Source: J054 sp965221985
Lineage (GTDB): Bacteria > Pseudomonadota > Gammaproteobacteria > Steroidobacterales > GCA-2729495
Assembly (NCBI GenBank): GCA_965221985.1
Contig: OZ244928.1
Location: 1,178,001 to 1,242,000, forward strand
Direction: 5' to 3'
DNA length: 64,000 nt
A model generated the notes under the pieces. It worked only from the letters and a program-made list of their open reading frames with translations, was not told where the DNA came from and searched no databases. This document shows, one piece after another, positions 42,434 through 51,600 of the stretch (positions within the stretch are counted from its first letter, which is position 1; every line of letters starts with the position of its first letter). Both the position numbers and the translations under genes were made by a program.

Positions 42434-44095
42434 ATGGGTCGCTGGGACGACAAGTTTGAGAAGCACGCTAAAAAGTGGGCCTCGTGGAACATGCAGGAGT
42501 ATGCGCAGCAGGACCGCATTCTAACCAAGATCATTGAAGACAAAGCGCGCCAATATCCGGACCATGTGGTTTGGCAATTTCGCGATGACCCCATCACCCT
42601 CGGCGAGTTTAACGACGAAATCAACAAAGCCGCGAACGGTTTTCTAAAGTTGGGAGTAAAACATGGTGACAAGGTCGCCATCATGTTGCCCAATTGCCCG
42701 GAGTTCCTGTTTGCTTGGTTCGGCCTGAACAAGATCGGCGCGGTGGAGGTTCCTATCAATGTCGCCCTCAAGGGTAAGGGCCTGCATTATCAGATCGATC
42801 AGTCGGATTGCGTCGCCATGGTGGCCGACACACAATATCTGGATCGATTGAATGAAGTTTCCGATGACCTCAAGAAGCTTAATCACTCGGCATTCATTGC
42901 CACGGGCGATGATCCGCAGGGCATCCCGAAGTGGCAGAACATCGAAACACTGTCCTATACAGATTTAACGGATCAACCGGTTAGCGCGCCGGATGTATCC
43001 GTGCACTACAGTGATATGGCGTCGATTCTTTATACCTCAGGCACTACCGGTGTCTCTAAAGGTGTGGAGATGAGTCATCATTATTGGTATGCGGTTTGGT
43101 CAGAATCCGTTAAATATTCACGCTATACCGAAGATGATGTGCTCTACACGGGCTTGCCGTTTTTCCATGGCAATGCCCAAGGAATCACTGTCGGTCCGGC
43201 GATTTTGGCCGATGCAAAGGCGGTTATTGTCGATCGCTTTTCCGCCAGTCGGCTCTGGGACGATTGCCGCCGCTGGGAATGCACCGAGGCGAATTATATC
43301 GGTGGCATCATTCCCATATTGCTAAAGCAAGAAGAGCGGGAAGAAGACGGCGATAATCCGGTGCGTTTAATGGTCGGGGCGGCTGCGCCTCAAGATGAGT
43401 GGAACGCTTTTCAAAAACGTTTCAATACCAAGATTCTCGAAGTCTATGGAATGACTGAGTGCTATGTGTGCTTAGCCAGTCCCTACGATGAGCCGCGTGC
43501 GGGTGCCTGCGGCAAACCTATTACCGGTTGGGACGTGCGGATTGTTGATGATGACGACAACGAGTGCGAGCCCGGAAAATTGGGTGAATTTATCTGCCGG
43601 TCTGATCGGATGTGGGTGGGTACTACTGGTTACTACAAGAAGCCTGAAGCCACTTTAGAACTATTCCATAACAACTGGATTCACACCGGCGATCTAGGCC
43701 GCATGGATGAGGATGGCTATTTCTATTTTGTCGATCGTAAGAAGCAGGCAATTCGCCGTCGCGGCGAGAATATTTCTTCCTTCGAAGTAGAAGGCGTGTT
43801 GAGTTCTCATGAAGCTGTGCTCGAATCTTGTGTTGTGGGTGTACCTTCGGATGTGGGCGAAGAAGACGTCAAAGCTGTCGTCGTGTTGAAGCCCGGTCAA
43901 AGTGCGTCGGAAGAAGAATTAATTCGCTGGTGTGAACCGCGGATGGCTTATTTCGCGATTCCTCGTTACATCGCTATCCGCGATAGTTTGCCCAAGACGC
44001 CTAGCGAGCGTGTTGAGAAATTCAAGCTGAAGAATGAGGGCATTACCGCGGATTGTTGGGATCGGGAAGCCGAGGGTATTGAATTGCAGCGTTGA
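42434..44095 (+). CDS. Acyl-CoA synthetase (AMP-forming)
   Basis: 553 residues of the ANL superfamily. P-loop-like motif ILYTSGTTGVSKGVEMSH, YGMTECYVCLASP, and the hinge GDLGRMDEDGYFYFVDRKK with RRRGENISSFEVE. The last core motif reads PKTPSERVEKFKLK, with Arg where the catalytic Lys of the usual GK motif stands; a lysine two residues on may serve. It activates a carboxylic acid to its CoA ester, closest in style to CaiC-type ligases. GGAGG stands 8 bases before the ATG. Confidence 0.9.
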   Translation: MGRWDDKFEKHAKKWASWNMQEYAQQDRILTKIIEDKARQYPDHVVWQFRDDPITLGEFNDEINKAANGFLKLGVKHGDKVAIMLPNCPEFLFAWFGLNKIGAVEVPINVALKGKGLHYQIDQSDCVAMVADTQYLDRLNEVSDDLKKLNHSAFIATGDDPQGIPKWQNIETLSYTDLTDQPVSAPDVSVHYSDMASILYTSGTTGVSKGVEMSHHYWYAVWSESVKYSRYTEDDVLYTGLPFFHGNAQGITVGPAILADAKAVIVDRFSASRLWDDCRRWECTEANYIGGIIPILLKQEEREEDGDNPVRLMVGAAAPQDEWNAFQKRFNTKILEVYGMTECYVCLASPYDEPRAGACGKPITGWDVRIVDDDDNECEPGKLGEFICRSDRMWVGTTGYYKKPEATLELFHNNWIHTGDLGRMDEDGYFYFVDRKKQAIRRRGENISSFEVEGVLSSHEAVLESCVVGVPSDVGEEDVKAVVVLKPGQSASEEELIRWCEPRMAYFAIPRYIAIRDSLPKTPSERVEKFKLKNEGITADCWDREAEGIELQR

Positions 44096-44218
44096 TTGCA
44101 CCGGCCAGCGCGTACTGCCGGTTCTTTCATTAGTTTTGATACTCAAACTACCGCAGCGCATTGCGGGGTCGCAGTTTATACCCAGATTCTACCAACGGCG
44201 CCAAAGCGGAGAGCAATG

Positions 44219-45973
44219 ATGAGCGCGACTTCCAAAAGCGTAACTCGACGAGATCTGTTGGCCGGCGCTGTTACCGCATCCTTAGGTAGCGTTGCGCTGA
44301 GTGGCTGCAAAGCTAGCCAAGAGGGCGCCTGGGATCACGAGGCCGATGTGATCGTTGTTGGCAGCGGGGTTGGCGCTTGCACTGCGGCGCTAACGGCACA
44401 TCGCAACGGGAACTCTGTGCTGCTGGTGGAAAAAGCGGATGAGCTTGGGGGTACCTCAGCTAAGTCGGCGGGTGTGTTGTGGATTCCAAATAACTTCAGT
44501 TTGAAGGAAAAAGGAATTATCGATTCTCGCGATGATTGCCTACGCTATATGGCGCGTTTTTCCTTTCCCGAGCGATATAACCCTAAGGTCGAAAACCATG
44601 GTATAGCTCAGGACGAGCTAGATCTGCTGGCCGCTTTTTATGACAACGCTGCACCGGCGACCGAAGTTTTGGAAGAATTGGGCGCGCTAAGAGTTGCTGA
44701 GTGGCGGATGTTTCAGCTGGACAGGCCGGCCACAGACTATTTGGATAACGTGCCCGAGAACAAAGTCCCTGCGGGCCGCGCATTGGGCCCGGTTAACGCC
44801 GAGGGACAAATGGGTTTGGGCGATGAGCTGATGCGCCAGCTCATCGCGGCCATCCGGCAACGTGAAATTGAAACTTATATGGGTCATCGCGTGGCTAGAG
44901 TGGTCCAAGATGATACCGGCCGCGTCGTGGGCGTAGAAGCGGAAACTGCGGCGGGCAGTGTTACGTTTCAGGCAACACGCGCTGTGATTTTTGCGGCAGG
45001 CGGCTATGCGCATAGTGCCGAGCTGGTACGTCGGCATCAATCCAACTACCTCTACGGTTCATGCGCTAAGCCGGCATCGACCGGCGACTTTATTGCCATT
45101 GCCGCTGCGGCGGGGGCGGCCATGGGTGACTTGTCGGGCGCTTGGCGCACACAAATTGTATTGGATGAAGCTTTGGTGAGCCGTTATCTGGCTCAAGGTG
45201 TTTTTTATCCGCCCGGCGACTCCATGATCCAGGTAAACAAGTATGGACGCCGCGTGGTCGACGAAAATCGCAACTACAACGACCGCACCGAAGTGCATGG
45301 CTTATACGATGCGACACGGGCTGAATATCCCAATCAATTGATGTTCATGATTTACGATCAACGCAGCGCCGAAGCTTTTGCGGGTGTTTATCCGTTACCG
45401 GAAACACCGGCGGATGGAGTGCATGTTGTTACGGGAAATTCTATCGGCGAGCTTACGCAAGTTTTAGAAACCAAACTGGCTGAGATGGCTGCGCAGACGG
45501 GCGGCTTTGCTTTGCACGACGACTTTGCGCGCAATCTGCAGGCGGAGATTGTGCGCTACAACGCCTTCGCCATGGCCGGTCGCGATGACGATTTTGGCCG
45601 TGGTGCGGCTGCATACGACAGTGAATGGTTTCAAGTTTTTTCCCCGCAACGGCCTGATAGTGTCTGGCCAGCCAATCCCTACCCGAGCATCAGCATGCAT
45701 CCGCTGCGTAATGAAGGACCCTACTTCGCCATCGTGCTTGCGGCCGGAGCACTCGATACCAATGGCGGCCCGCTAATTGATGCAAGTGCGCGCGTATTAG
45801 ATGCGCATGGCCAGCCGATCCCCGGTTTGTATGGTGCCGGTAACTGTATTGCCAGTCCTTCACGCGACGCTTACTACGGGGCGGGTCATACCTTGGGCAT
45901 GGCCATGACCTTTGGTTTTATTGCAGCCAATAGTGTTGCAGCTGATAGTCGCGACACTGTAGAACAAAAATGA
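44219..45973 (+). CDS. KstD-like FAD-dependent dehydrogenase with Tat/lipoprotein signal
   Basis: About 584 residues. N-terminal TRRDLLAGAVTAS followed by VALSGC is a twin-arginine signal with a lipobox. The FAD domain DVIVVGSGVGACTAAL comes next, with LVEKADELGGTSAKSAGVLW, then the C-terminal FAD segment PGLYGAGNCIASPSRD and GAGHTLGMAMTFGFIAAN. This is the pattern of 3-ketosteroid-delta1-dehydrogenases and related fumarate-reductase-like flavoenzymes. They normally work in the cytoplasm, so the export signal is unusual. The second ATG at 44219 has GGAG seven bases before; a longer frame from 44096 adds unlikely sequence. Follows the ligase gene. Confidence 0.87.
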   Translation: MSATSKSVTRRDLLAGAVTASLGSVALSGCKASQEGAWDHEADVIVVGSGVGACTAALTAHRNGNSVLLVEKADELGGTSAKSAGVLWIPNNFSLKEKGIIDSRDDCLRYMARFSFPERYNPKVENHGIAQDELDLLAAFYDNAAPATEVLEELGALRVAEWRMFQLDRPATDYLDNVPENKVPAGRALGPVNAEGQMGLGDELMRQLIAAIRQREIETYMGHRVARVVQDDTGRVVGVEAETAAGSVTFQATRAVIFAAGGYAHSAELVRRHQSNYLYGSCAKPASTGDFIAIAAAAGAAMGDLSGAWRTQIVLDEALVSRYLAQGVFYPPGDSMIQVNKYGRRVVDENRNYNDRTEVHGLYDATRAEYPNQLMFMIYDQRSAEAFAGVYPLPETPADGVHVVTGNSIGELTQVLETKLAEMAAQTGGFALHDDFARNLQAEIVRYNAFAMAGRDDDFGRGAAAYDSEWFQVFSPQRPDSVWPANPYPSISMHPLRNEGPYFAIVLAAGALDTNGGPLIDASARVLDAHGQPIPGLYGAGNCIASPSRDAYYGAGHTLGMAMTFGFIAANSVAADSRDTVEQK

Positions 45974-45985
45974 TGAGGAAACGCT

Positions 45986-46480
45986 ATGGCTCAGAATGGC
46001 GATACTGAAGCGCTCGTCAGAAGCTTATTGCAGCGGGTTGATGAACTCGAAAGCCGGGCGGCATTACGAGATCTAGTGACCAATTACTGCCACGGTTTTG
46101 ATCAACATGACTGGGAGCGTTTCATCGGCATTTGGCATCCCGACGCGGTTTGGGATATCGGTCCTCCCTTCGGCAGTTTTTCCGGCCACGATGGTATTTA
46201 CAAAGCCGTGCACGAAGTGCTCTATCCGGTATGGCGTGAAACTCATCACTTGACTTCAAACCTACGCTTGGAATTTGCCGATGCGGATAATGCCCGCGGT
46301 GTTTGCGATGTGGATTGCATGGGGGCTACCAAGGATGACGTGGTGCAAATGATTAGCGCCACTTATACCGATGACTTTGAGCGCCGTGATGGAATTTGGA
46401 AAATCGCCCGTCGCGAGGTGGCTCTGCATTACTTCAACCCAATTCCTGGTGCCGAGATGGCGCCACCAGCAAGCGAGTAG
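45986..46480 (+). CDS. SnoaL-like (NTF2 fold) protein
   Basis: 164 residues. ALRDLVTNYCHGFDQHDWERF, WHPDAVWDIGPPFG and the late WKIARREVALHYF are standard for SnoaL_4-type proteins. Members act as small isomerases, hydratases or dehydrochlorinases. Starts 12 bases after the KstD-like gene with GAGG before the ATG. A related protein is encoded at 51045 in the same operon. Confidence 0.87.
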   Translation: MAQNGDTEALVRSLLQRVDELESRAALRDLVTNYCHGFDQHDWERFIGIWHPDAVWDIGPPFGSFSGHDGIYKAVHEVLYPVWRETHHLTSNLRLEFADADNARGVCDVDCMGATKDDVVQMISATYTDDFERRDGIWKIARREVALHYFNPIPGAEMAPPASE

Positions 46481-46522
46481 CTAAGGAAACTCAAATGGCT
46501 TGGCAGACTACGGAGACATGTA

Positions 46523-47443
46523 GTGACTGATCAGAAAATTCTCGATGGCAAGGTGGTCGTCGTCACGGGCGCCGGCCGAGGCATCGGGCGCGCCATTGCA
46601 ATGACTTTGGCGCGAGAGGGCGCCAGTGTGGTGGTTAACGATCTCGGCGCATCCGCCACGGGCGAGGGTAGCGATACGGGCCCCGCCGATGAGGTGGTTG
46701 CTGAGATACAGGCTGCCGGTGGGCAGGCTGTGGCCAATGGTTTGAGTGTGGCTGATTGGGACAGTGCCCATGCCATCGTGCAAACGGCTATCGATTCATT
46801 TGGCCGGATTGATGGCGTGGTGAATAACGCGGGTATTCTGCGCGACACCATTTTTCACAAAATGACGGAAGAGCAATTCGATATCGTCTTGAATGTGCAT
46901 CTGAAAGGCTCCTTTAATATGAGTCGTGCTTGCGCACCTCATTTTAGAGAGCAAGACACGGGTTGTTTGGTGCATATGACGTCGACCTCCGGGCTGATCG
47001 GCAATCTAGGTCAGGCCAACTATATGGCGGCAAAAATGGGTATCGTGGGCCTGTCTAAATCCATCGCCTTGGACATGGCACGCTACCACGTCCGGTCTAA
47101 TTGCATTTCACCCTTCGCCTGGAGTCGCCTATTCGGCAAGGTGCCTACGGATACACCGGAACAGCAGGCCCGGGTTGAGAAAATCAAACAAATGACGCCG
47201 GAAAAGATTGCACCGCTGGTGGCGGCCTTGTTTAGTGATGCCGCCGCCGATGTGAGCGGGCAAATTTTTGCCGTGCGTAATAACGAAATTTTTCTGATGA
47301 GTCAGTCGCGGCCTTTGCGAGTGGCTCATACCTCTGATGGCTGGGATGCGCAAAGTGTTTGTGATCGAGTGCTACCGGCTTTCAAACCCTCCATGTACGA
47401 TCTGGACGTTACCGCCAGCGTATTTACTTGGGAACCCGTTTAG
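46523..47443 (+). CDS. SDR of MFE-2 type ((3R)-hydroxyacyl-CoA dehydrogenase-like)
   Basis: 306 residues. VVTGAGRGIGRAIAMTLARE and VVVNDLGASATGEGSD match the dehydrogenase part of peroxisomal multifunctional enzyme 2/17-beta-HSD4. NNAGILRD and the catalytic TSTSGLIGNLGQANYMAAK follow. GTG start at 46523 with CGGAG before it. The hydratase-2 gene follows immediately; in MFE-2 the same two activities are fused, so these probably oxidise and hydrate a bulky enoyl-CoA. Confidence 0.9.
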   Translation: MTDQKILDGKVVVVTGAGRGIGRAIAMTLAREGASVVVNDLGASATGEGSDTGPADEVVAEIQAAGGQAVANGLSVADWDSAHAIVQTAIDSFGRIDGVVNNAGILRDTIFHKMTEEQFDIVLNVHLKGSFNMSRACAPHFREQDTGCLVHMTSTSGLIGNLGQANYMAAKMGIVGLSKSIALDMARYHVRSNCISPFAWSRLFGKVPTDTPEQQARVEKIKQMTPEKIAPLVAALFSDAAADVSGQIFAVRNNEIFLMSQSRPLRVAHTSDGWDAQSVCDRVLPAFKPSMYDLDVTASVFTWEPV

Positions 47444-47463
47444 CGCTTAAGGCTAGTGGCTGC

Positions 47464-48327
47464 ATGGCGTTTACCTACGAACAATTGATCAATTGGAACA
47501 TCCCCGATGTGCAGCAAGATTATGAGCCACGGGACACCATGTTGTATGCGCTGGGCATCGGCTTTGGCTTTGAACCTACTAATGAAGATGAACTGCGCTT
47601 TGTTTATGAAAGGGATTTAGAGACCTTTCCAACCATGGCTGTAGTTCTCGGCCACCCGGGTGCATGGATGGCTGATCCCGAAGTCGGTATCGACATGGTG
47701 AAAGTCTTGCATGGTGAGCAGCACTTAGAGATTCACCGACCGCTGCCGCCGAAAGCCAGTATCAAAGGCGTCAATCGGGTGGTTGATGTCATCGACAAGG
47801 GTGAAGGCAAAGGTGCATTGATCACCGTGGAGCGACGCCTGTTCGACGCGCAAAGCGGCGAACACTACTCGACACAATCGGCGGTGATTTTCGCTCGGGG
47901 TAATGGGGGCTTTGGTGGGCCAAAAACCCAGAGTCTGAAGCCTAAGGCGTTGCCGGACCGGGAACCGGATTTGCAGGTGGATATCGCCACCACGACTCAA
48001 ACAGCCTTGCTGTATCGCCTCAGCGGAGATTACAACCCATTGCATGCTGACCCTAAAGTGTCTGCCAAGGCGGGGTTTCCCGCACCGATATTGCATGGCT
48101 TGGCGAGCTTCGGAATTGCCGCGCGTGCGGTTTTGCGAGGCTTAGGCGGGACTAAGACGGCTAAACTACGCAAAGTTGGCTTGCGGTTTTCTTCACCAGT
48201 GTTTCCCGGTGAAACGATTCGTACCGAGATTTGGCAAGAAGCTGATGATCTGCGGTTTTGCGCAAGAGTCCTGGAGCGAGACCAGCTCGTGCTAAATAAC
48301 GGCTATGCCATGGTGGAAAAACTGTAG
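47464..48327 (+). CDS. MaoC-like enoyl-CoA hydratase 2 (MFE-2 hydratase type)
   Basis: About 287 residues, a double hot-dog. Hydratase 2 motif YRLSGDYNPLHADPKVS with the catalytic Asp and His, then GFPAPILHGLASFG. An N-terminal hot-dog half (DTMLYALGIGFG) completes the fold. Makes (3R)-hydroxyacyl-CoA from trans-2-enoyl-CoA and so pairs with the preceding SDR. ATG at 47464 chosen over a longer frame that overlaps the SDR. Confidence 0.92.
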   Translation: MAFTYEQLINWNIPDVQQDYEPRDTMLYALGIGFGFEPTNEDELRFVYERDLETFPTMAVVLGHPGAWMADPEVGIDMVKVLHGEQHLEIHRPLPPKASIKGVNRVVDVIDKGEGKGALITVERRLFDAQSGEHYSTQSAVIFARGNGGFGGPKTQSLKPKALPDREPDLQVDIATTTQTALLYRLSGDYNPLHADPKVSAKAGFPAPILHGLASFGIAARAVLRGLGGTKTAKLRKVGLRFSSPVFPGETIRTEIWQEADDLRFCARVLERDQLVLNNGYAMVEKL

Positions 48328-48336
48328 CTTGTGATC

Positions 48337-48675
48337 TCAAGAATCAGTCAGCAAGATTTCGATACGCCCATCCTCGACCCGCAGGGGATAGCAGTGAATC
48401 GGCAGCGATGCCGGCTTGCCTTTCGCGCTGCCATCACGAACATCAAAGGAGGCGCCATGCAAAGGACAGATTATTCGGCAGCCGCGCAAGCGTCCGCCGG
48501 ACAAAGTCGCTTTCGCATGGGAACAAAGATCTTCGACGGCGTAGAAGCCCTCTTTGGTGTGGCAAACCAAGACGTCGTGGCCGTCAATCTCAAAGCTTTC
48601 GCTTTTTCCGGGATCAATGGCCGTTGCCTCGCAAACGAACCGATAGTGACTAGCGTCCAAACTGACTTTCTCCAT
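48337..48675 (-). CDS. Rieske [2Fe-2S] ferredoxin
   Basis: 112 residues, a complete small Rieske protein: C-S-H near residue 51, then C-P-L-H 16 residues later (CSH...CPLHG). NirD/BphF-type electron carrier, likely serving the two Rieske oxygenases at 20410 and 26095 in the window. It lies on the minus strand inside a plus-strand operon, convergent with the hydratase gene (9 bases) and divergent from the ABM gene. No flavin reductase gene was found in the window. Confidence 0.92.
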   Translation of the reverse strand: MEKVSLDASHYRFVCEATAIDPGKSESFEIDGHDVLVCHTKEGFYAVEDLCSHAKATLSGGRLRGCRIICPLHGASFDVRDGSAKGKPASLPIHCYPLRVEDGRIEILLTDS

Positions 48676-48715
48676 AGGGGGGCGATGTTAGCATTGGATG
48701 CCACGGAGTTTAGAT

Positions 48716-49015
48716 ATGGCTAGAGTAAGCTTTCTCGCGAAAATGACGGTTAAAGAAGGCAGGGAAGCGGATTTTATCGATTGTTGTAAACGGCTGGCTG
48801 AGAAGGTGCATGCCCACGAGCCTGACACACTTGTTTACGAGTTCTTTCGTCTACGCGAGCCACGACGTTTCGCTGTGATGGAGTCTTTCGCGGACGACGC
48901 GGCGGAAGAACGGCACATGAATTCAGCCTGGCTGGCGGAAATCTCGCCTGCGTTACTGGATTGCCTGGAAGGTGAGCCCCTGTACGTGCGCGAATATTTG
49001 GATCCGCTGGAATAG
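48716..49015 (+). CDS. ABM-domain protein (antibiotic biosynthesis monooxygenase-like)
   Basis: About 99 residues, a single ferredoxin-like ABM domain: ARVSFLAKMTVKEGREADF, EPDTLVYEFFRLREP and FAVMESFADDAAEERH. Members are cofactor-less monooxygenases or small-molecule-binding proteins. GGAG eight bases before the ATG at 48716. A paralogue is encoded at 50729, on the far side of the second ligase. Confidence 0.85.
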   Translation: MARVSFLAKMTVKEGREADFIDCCKRLAEKVHAHEPDTLVYEFFRLREPRRFAVMESFADDAAEERHMNSAWLAEISPALLDCLEGEPLYVREYLDPLE

Positions 49016-49033
49016 GGCCGGCAGGATATTGGT

Positions 49034-50686
49034 ATGACTCGCCAACTTAAAAACCCTATCCGGGCAACGACCCTCGGCGATTTGTTGCTGTTGGCAGCCG
49101 ACGACCGTCCCGATGGTGATGCCGTTGTTTTTCCCGATCAACGCCAAAGCTTTAGCGAACTGGCAGATCAGGCCTATCGCCGGGCCAGGGGTTTGCAAGC
49201 CCTCGGCGTGCGTCCCGGCGATCATGTGGGTTTGCTGTTGCCGACCTGTATCGAGTTTCCGGAGTTTCTATTTGCTATTGCGCTGTGTGGCGCGGTGACA
49301 GTACCTATCAATGCGCGATTTCGCGCCGGTGAATTGCGTTATGTGATTGAGAATGCCGATATTTCGACCTTGATCACCACGGATCAGATTGCCGAGCATG
49401 TTAATTTTGTTGAACGTTTGAGTGAAGGCTTGCCAGGCATGGTTGATGCCCAAGATCCCTTGCACTTGAATATTCCTTCGGCACCGAAGTTGCGAAATGC
49501 TGTTTTATTGGGTGATTCACGGCCTGGCGGCTTTATTCCCCAAGCAAAGTTTGAAGAGCTTTCGACGAATGCGCCCGAGGCAGAGGTTGAAGCTACGCGC
49601 ATGCGTGTGCGCGTCCGCGATCCAGCTATCATGCTCTACACATCGGGTACGACCGCAAATCCCAAGGGTTGTCCCTTAAGCCACGAAGCTATCGTGCGCA
49701 ATAGTATTGCGCTGGGGCGTTACCGCTATCAGCTAAGCCGCGAAGATCGTTTTTGGTCGCCCTTACCCATGTTTCATATCGCGGCTATCTTACCCATGGT
49801 GGCTATTTTCGATGTAGCGGGCGCCTATTTGACTATGAGTTACTTCGAGGCAGGTCAGGCGCTGCGGATGTTAGAACAAGAGCGTGCCACGGCGACCTAC
49901 CCCTGTTTCGTTACCATCATGTCGGACCTAATTCATCATGAGGACTTCGAAACAACGGATTTGAGCCGGGTAAGATTGATGAATAGCAATTTCGCCGTGC
50001 AGCCCCCGGGTATCAAAGACGCCATGCTCAAAGCCATGCCCGACACGATCTATGTGGGTACCTACGGAATGACGGAAACGGGCGGCACTGTTTGTACTAG
50101 CCAGCTCACGGATAGCTTGGAGACGCGTTGTACCCGTCTGGGGCCGCCGCTACCGGGTTTGGAAGTGATTATCGTTGATCCAGAAACCGGGCAAGAGCTG
50201 TCCACCGGTGAGCGGGGCGAAATCCTGGTGCGCGGTTACTGCCTGTTTGAGGGATACTACAAAGACCCGGAAAAAACCGCCGAGGCTATTGACTCGGACG
50301 GGTTTTTTCATACGGGCGACAATGGCTCCTTTGATGAGCAGGGCCAGATAATGTTTCATGGCCGTATCAAGGATATGCTGAAAGTAGGCGGAGAAAATGT
50401 GGCTGCCGTAGAAATCGAAACTTATCTTGCTCAGCATCCCGCGGTAAAGTTGGCTCAAATTGTGGGTATTCCTGATGCGCGATTGCAGGAAATTCCCGCC
50501 GCTTTTGTGGAACTAGAAGAGGGCGCGTCGACGACGGAACAAGAACTAATCGAATTCTGCAAGGGGAATATCGCGTCGTTCAAAGTCCCTCGGTATGTGC
50601 GATTTGTAACCGAGTGGCCGATGTCCACGAGCAAGATTCAAAAGTTTCGTTTGCAAGATCAATTGATCAAAGAGTTGGGCATTTAA
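49034..50686 (+). CDS. Acyl-CoA synthetase (AMP-forming)
   Basis: 550 residues of the ANL superfamily with all core motifs: MLYTSGTTANPKGCPLSH, YGMTETGGTVCTS, GDNGSFDEQGQIMFHGRIKD and the catalytic lysine in MSTSKIQKF near the end. It activates an acid of unknown structure. Lies 18 bases after the ABM gene and 42 before the next one. Confidence 0.92.
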   Translation: MTRQLKNPIRATTLGDLLLLAADDRPDGDAVVFPDQRQSFSELADQAYRRARGLQALGVRPGDHVGLLLPTCIEFPEFLFAIALCGAVTVPINARFRAGELRYVIENADISTLITTDQIAEHVNFVERLSEGLPGMVDAQDPLHLNIPSAPKLRNAVLLGDSRPGGFIPQAKFEELSTNAPEAEVEATRMRVRVRDPAIMLYTSGTTANPKGCPLSHEAIVRNSIALGRYRYQLSREDRFWSPLPMFHIAAILPMVAIFDVAGAYLTMSYFEAGQALRMLEQERATATYPCFVTIMSDLIHHEDFETTDLSRVRLMNSNFAVQPPGIKDAMLKAMPDTIYVGTYGMTETGGTVCTSQLTDSLETRCTRLGPPLPGLEVIIVDPETGQELSTGERGEILVRGYCLFEGYYKDPEKTAEAIDSDGFFHTGDNGSFDEQGQIMFHGRIKDMLKVGGENVAAVEIETYLAQHPAVKLAQIVGIPDARLQEIPAAFVELEEGASTTEQELIEFCKGNIASFKVPRYVRFVTEWPMSTSKIQKFRLQDQLIKELGI

Positions 50687-50728
50687 CGAGCTGCGGCGCC
50701 CGTCACTTATTAACTGAGGAAGAAGCCT

Positions 50729-51022
50729 ATGCAAACCGCCTTTATAGCAACCTTGGTTGTAAAGCCCGAGAAACTTGCGGAGTTCGAGGCCCTGCAAAAA
50801 GAGCTATCAAATATCACCGAGAAAACCGAGCCGGACACCTTGGTTTACGATTTCTTACGTCACCAGGAAAAGCCAAACACCTACGTCGTCTATTCGCGCT
50901 TTCTCGACGAGGCTGCTTTTCAGGTCCATCAAGACGCGCCCGATCATGAACGTCTCGTGCCACCCATTCTCGATGCTCTAGCCGAAGATATGGATCTGCA
51001 GTTTTACAATCTAGTTACCTAG
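50729..51022 (+). CDS. ABM-domain protein
   Basis: 97 residues, similar to the protein at 48716 (QTAFIATLVVKPEKLAEF, EPDTLVYDFLRHQEKP, YVVYSRFLDEAAFQVHQ). The shared phrase EPDTLVY points to gene duplication. Good Shine-Dalgarno (GAGGA). Role unknown; a cofactor-less monooxygenase is possible. Confidence 0.86.
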   Translation: MQTAFIATLVVKPEKLAEFEALQKELSNITEKTEPDTLVYDFLRHQEKPNTYVVYSRFLDEAAFQVHQDAPDHERLVPPILDALAEDMDLQFYNLVT

Positions 51023-51044
51023 CGCGACGGCAACTGATGTCGCT

Positions 51045-51485
51045 ATGATCGACGATCGCGAAGCAATCACCCGATTGATGAACGAATACTGCTATCGAAT
51101 CGATAGCGGCGACTTGCAAGGCTTTGCGAATCTTTTTGCCCATGCTCGCTGGCAGGTGCTAGGAGATCCCACGGGTGGTGATTATGGTTCTGAAGCCGTA
51201 CTAAAAACCTTGGAAAACGTTATTTTGTACGGTGGCAAGCCATTGACGAAGCATGTGATGAGCAACTTACAGATTGATCTTAGCGCTGATAATAATCAGG
51301 CAGCCGCGCAATGCTATATTGTAGTATTTCAGGCTGTGCCACCGGATTTTCCATTGCAGGCGATCTTTGCTGGCCACTACCATGATCGCTTTGAATTGGT
51401 TGATGATTGCTGGCGGTTCGCGGCTAGAGATATTTCACCTGACTTGCTCGGTGACTTGAGTCGACATCGTAGCGATATGAGCTAA
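51045..51485 (+). CDS. SnoaL-like (NTF2 fold) protein
   Basis: 146 residues. REAITRLMNEYCYRIDSGD, FANLFAHARWQV, KHVMSNLQIDLS and DDCWRFAARDISPDLLGD. Same family as 45986. Last gene of the plus-strand operon. Convergent with the lytic transglycosylase gene, 115 bases apart, with no strong terminator visible. Confidence 0.86.
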   Translation: MIDDREAITRLMNEYCYRIDSGDLQGFANLFAHARWQVLGDPTGGDYGSEAVLKTLENVILYGGKPLTKHVMSNLQIDLSADNNQAAAQCYIVVFQAVPPDFPLQAIFAGHYHDRFELVDDCWRFAARDISPDLLGDLSRHRSDMS

Positions 51486-51600
51486 GCCTTCTTGTAGTCA
51501 TCCCCAATCCATGGGTATATCCCGAAAAAATTATGCTGATGTCAGCTTGCCTGTGCGAATGTATGGATCTCCATCGTCGATTAGGCGGCCGCTGAGTCGT

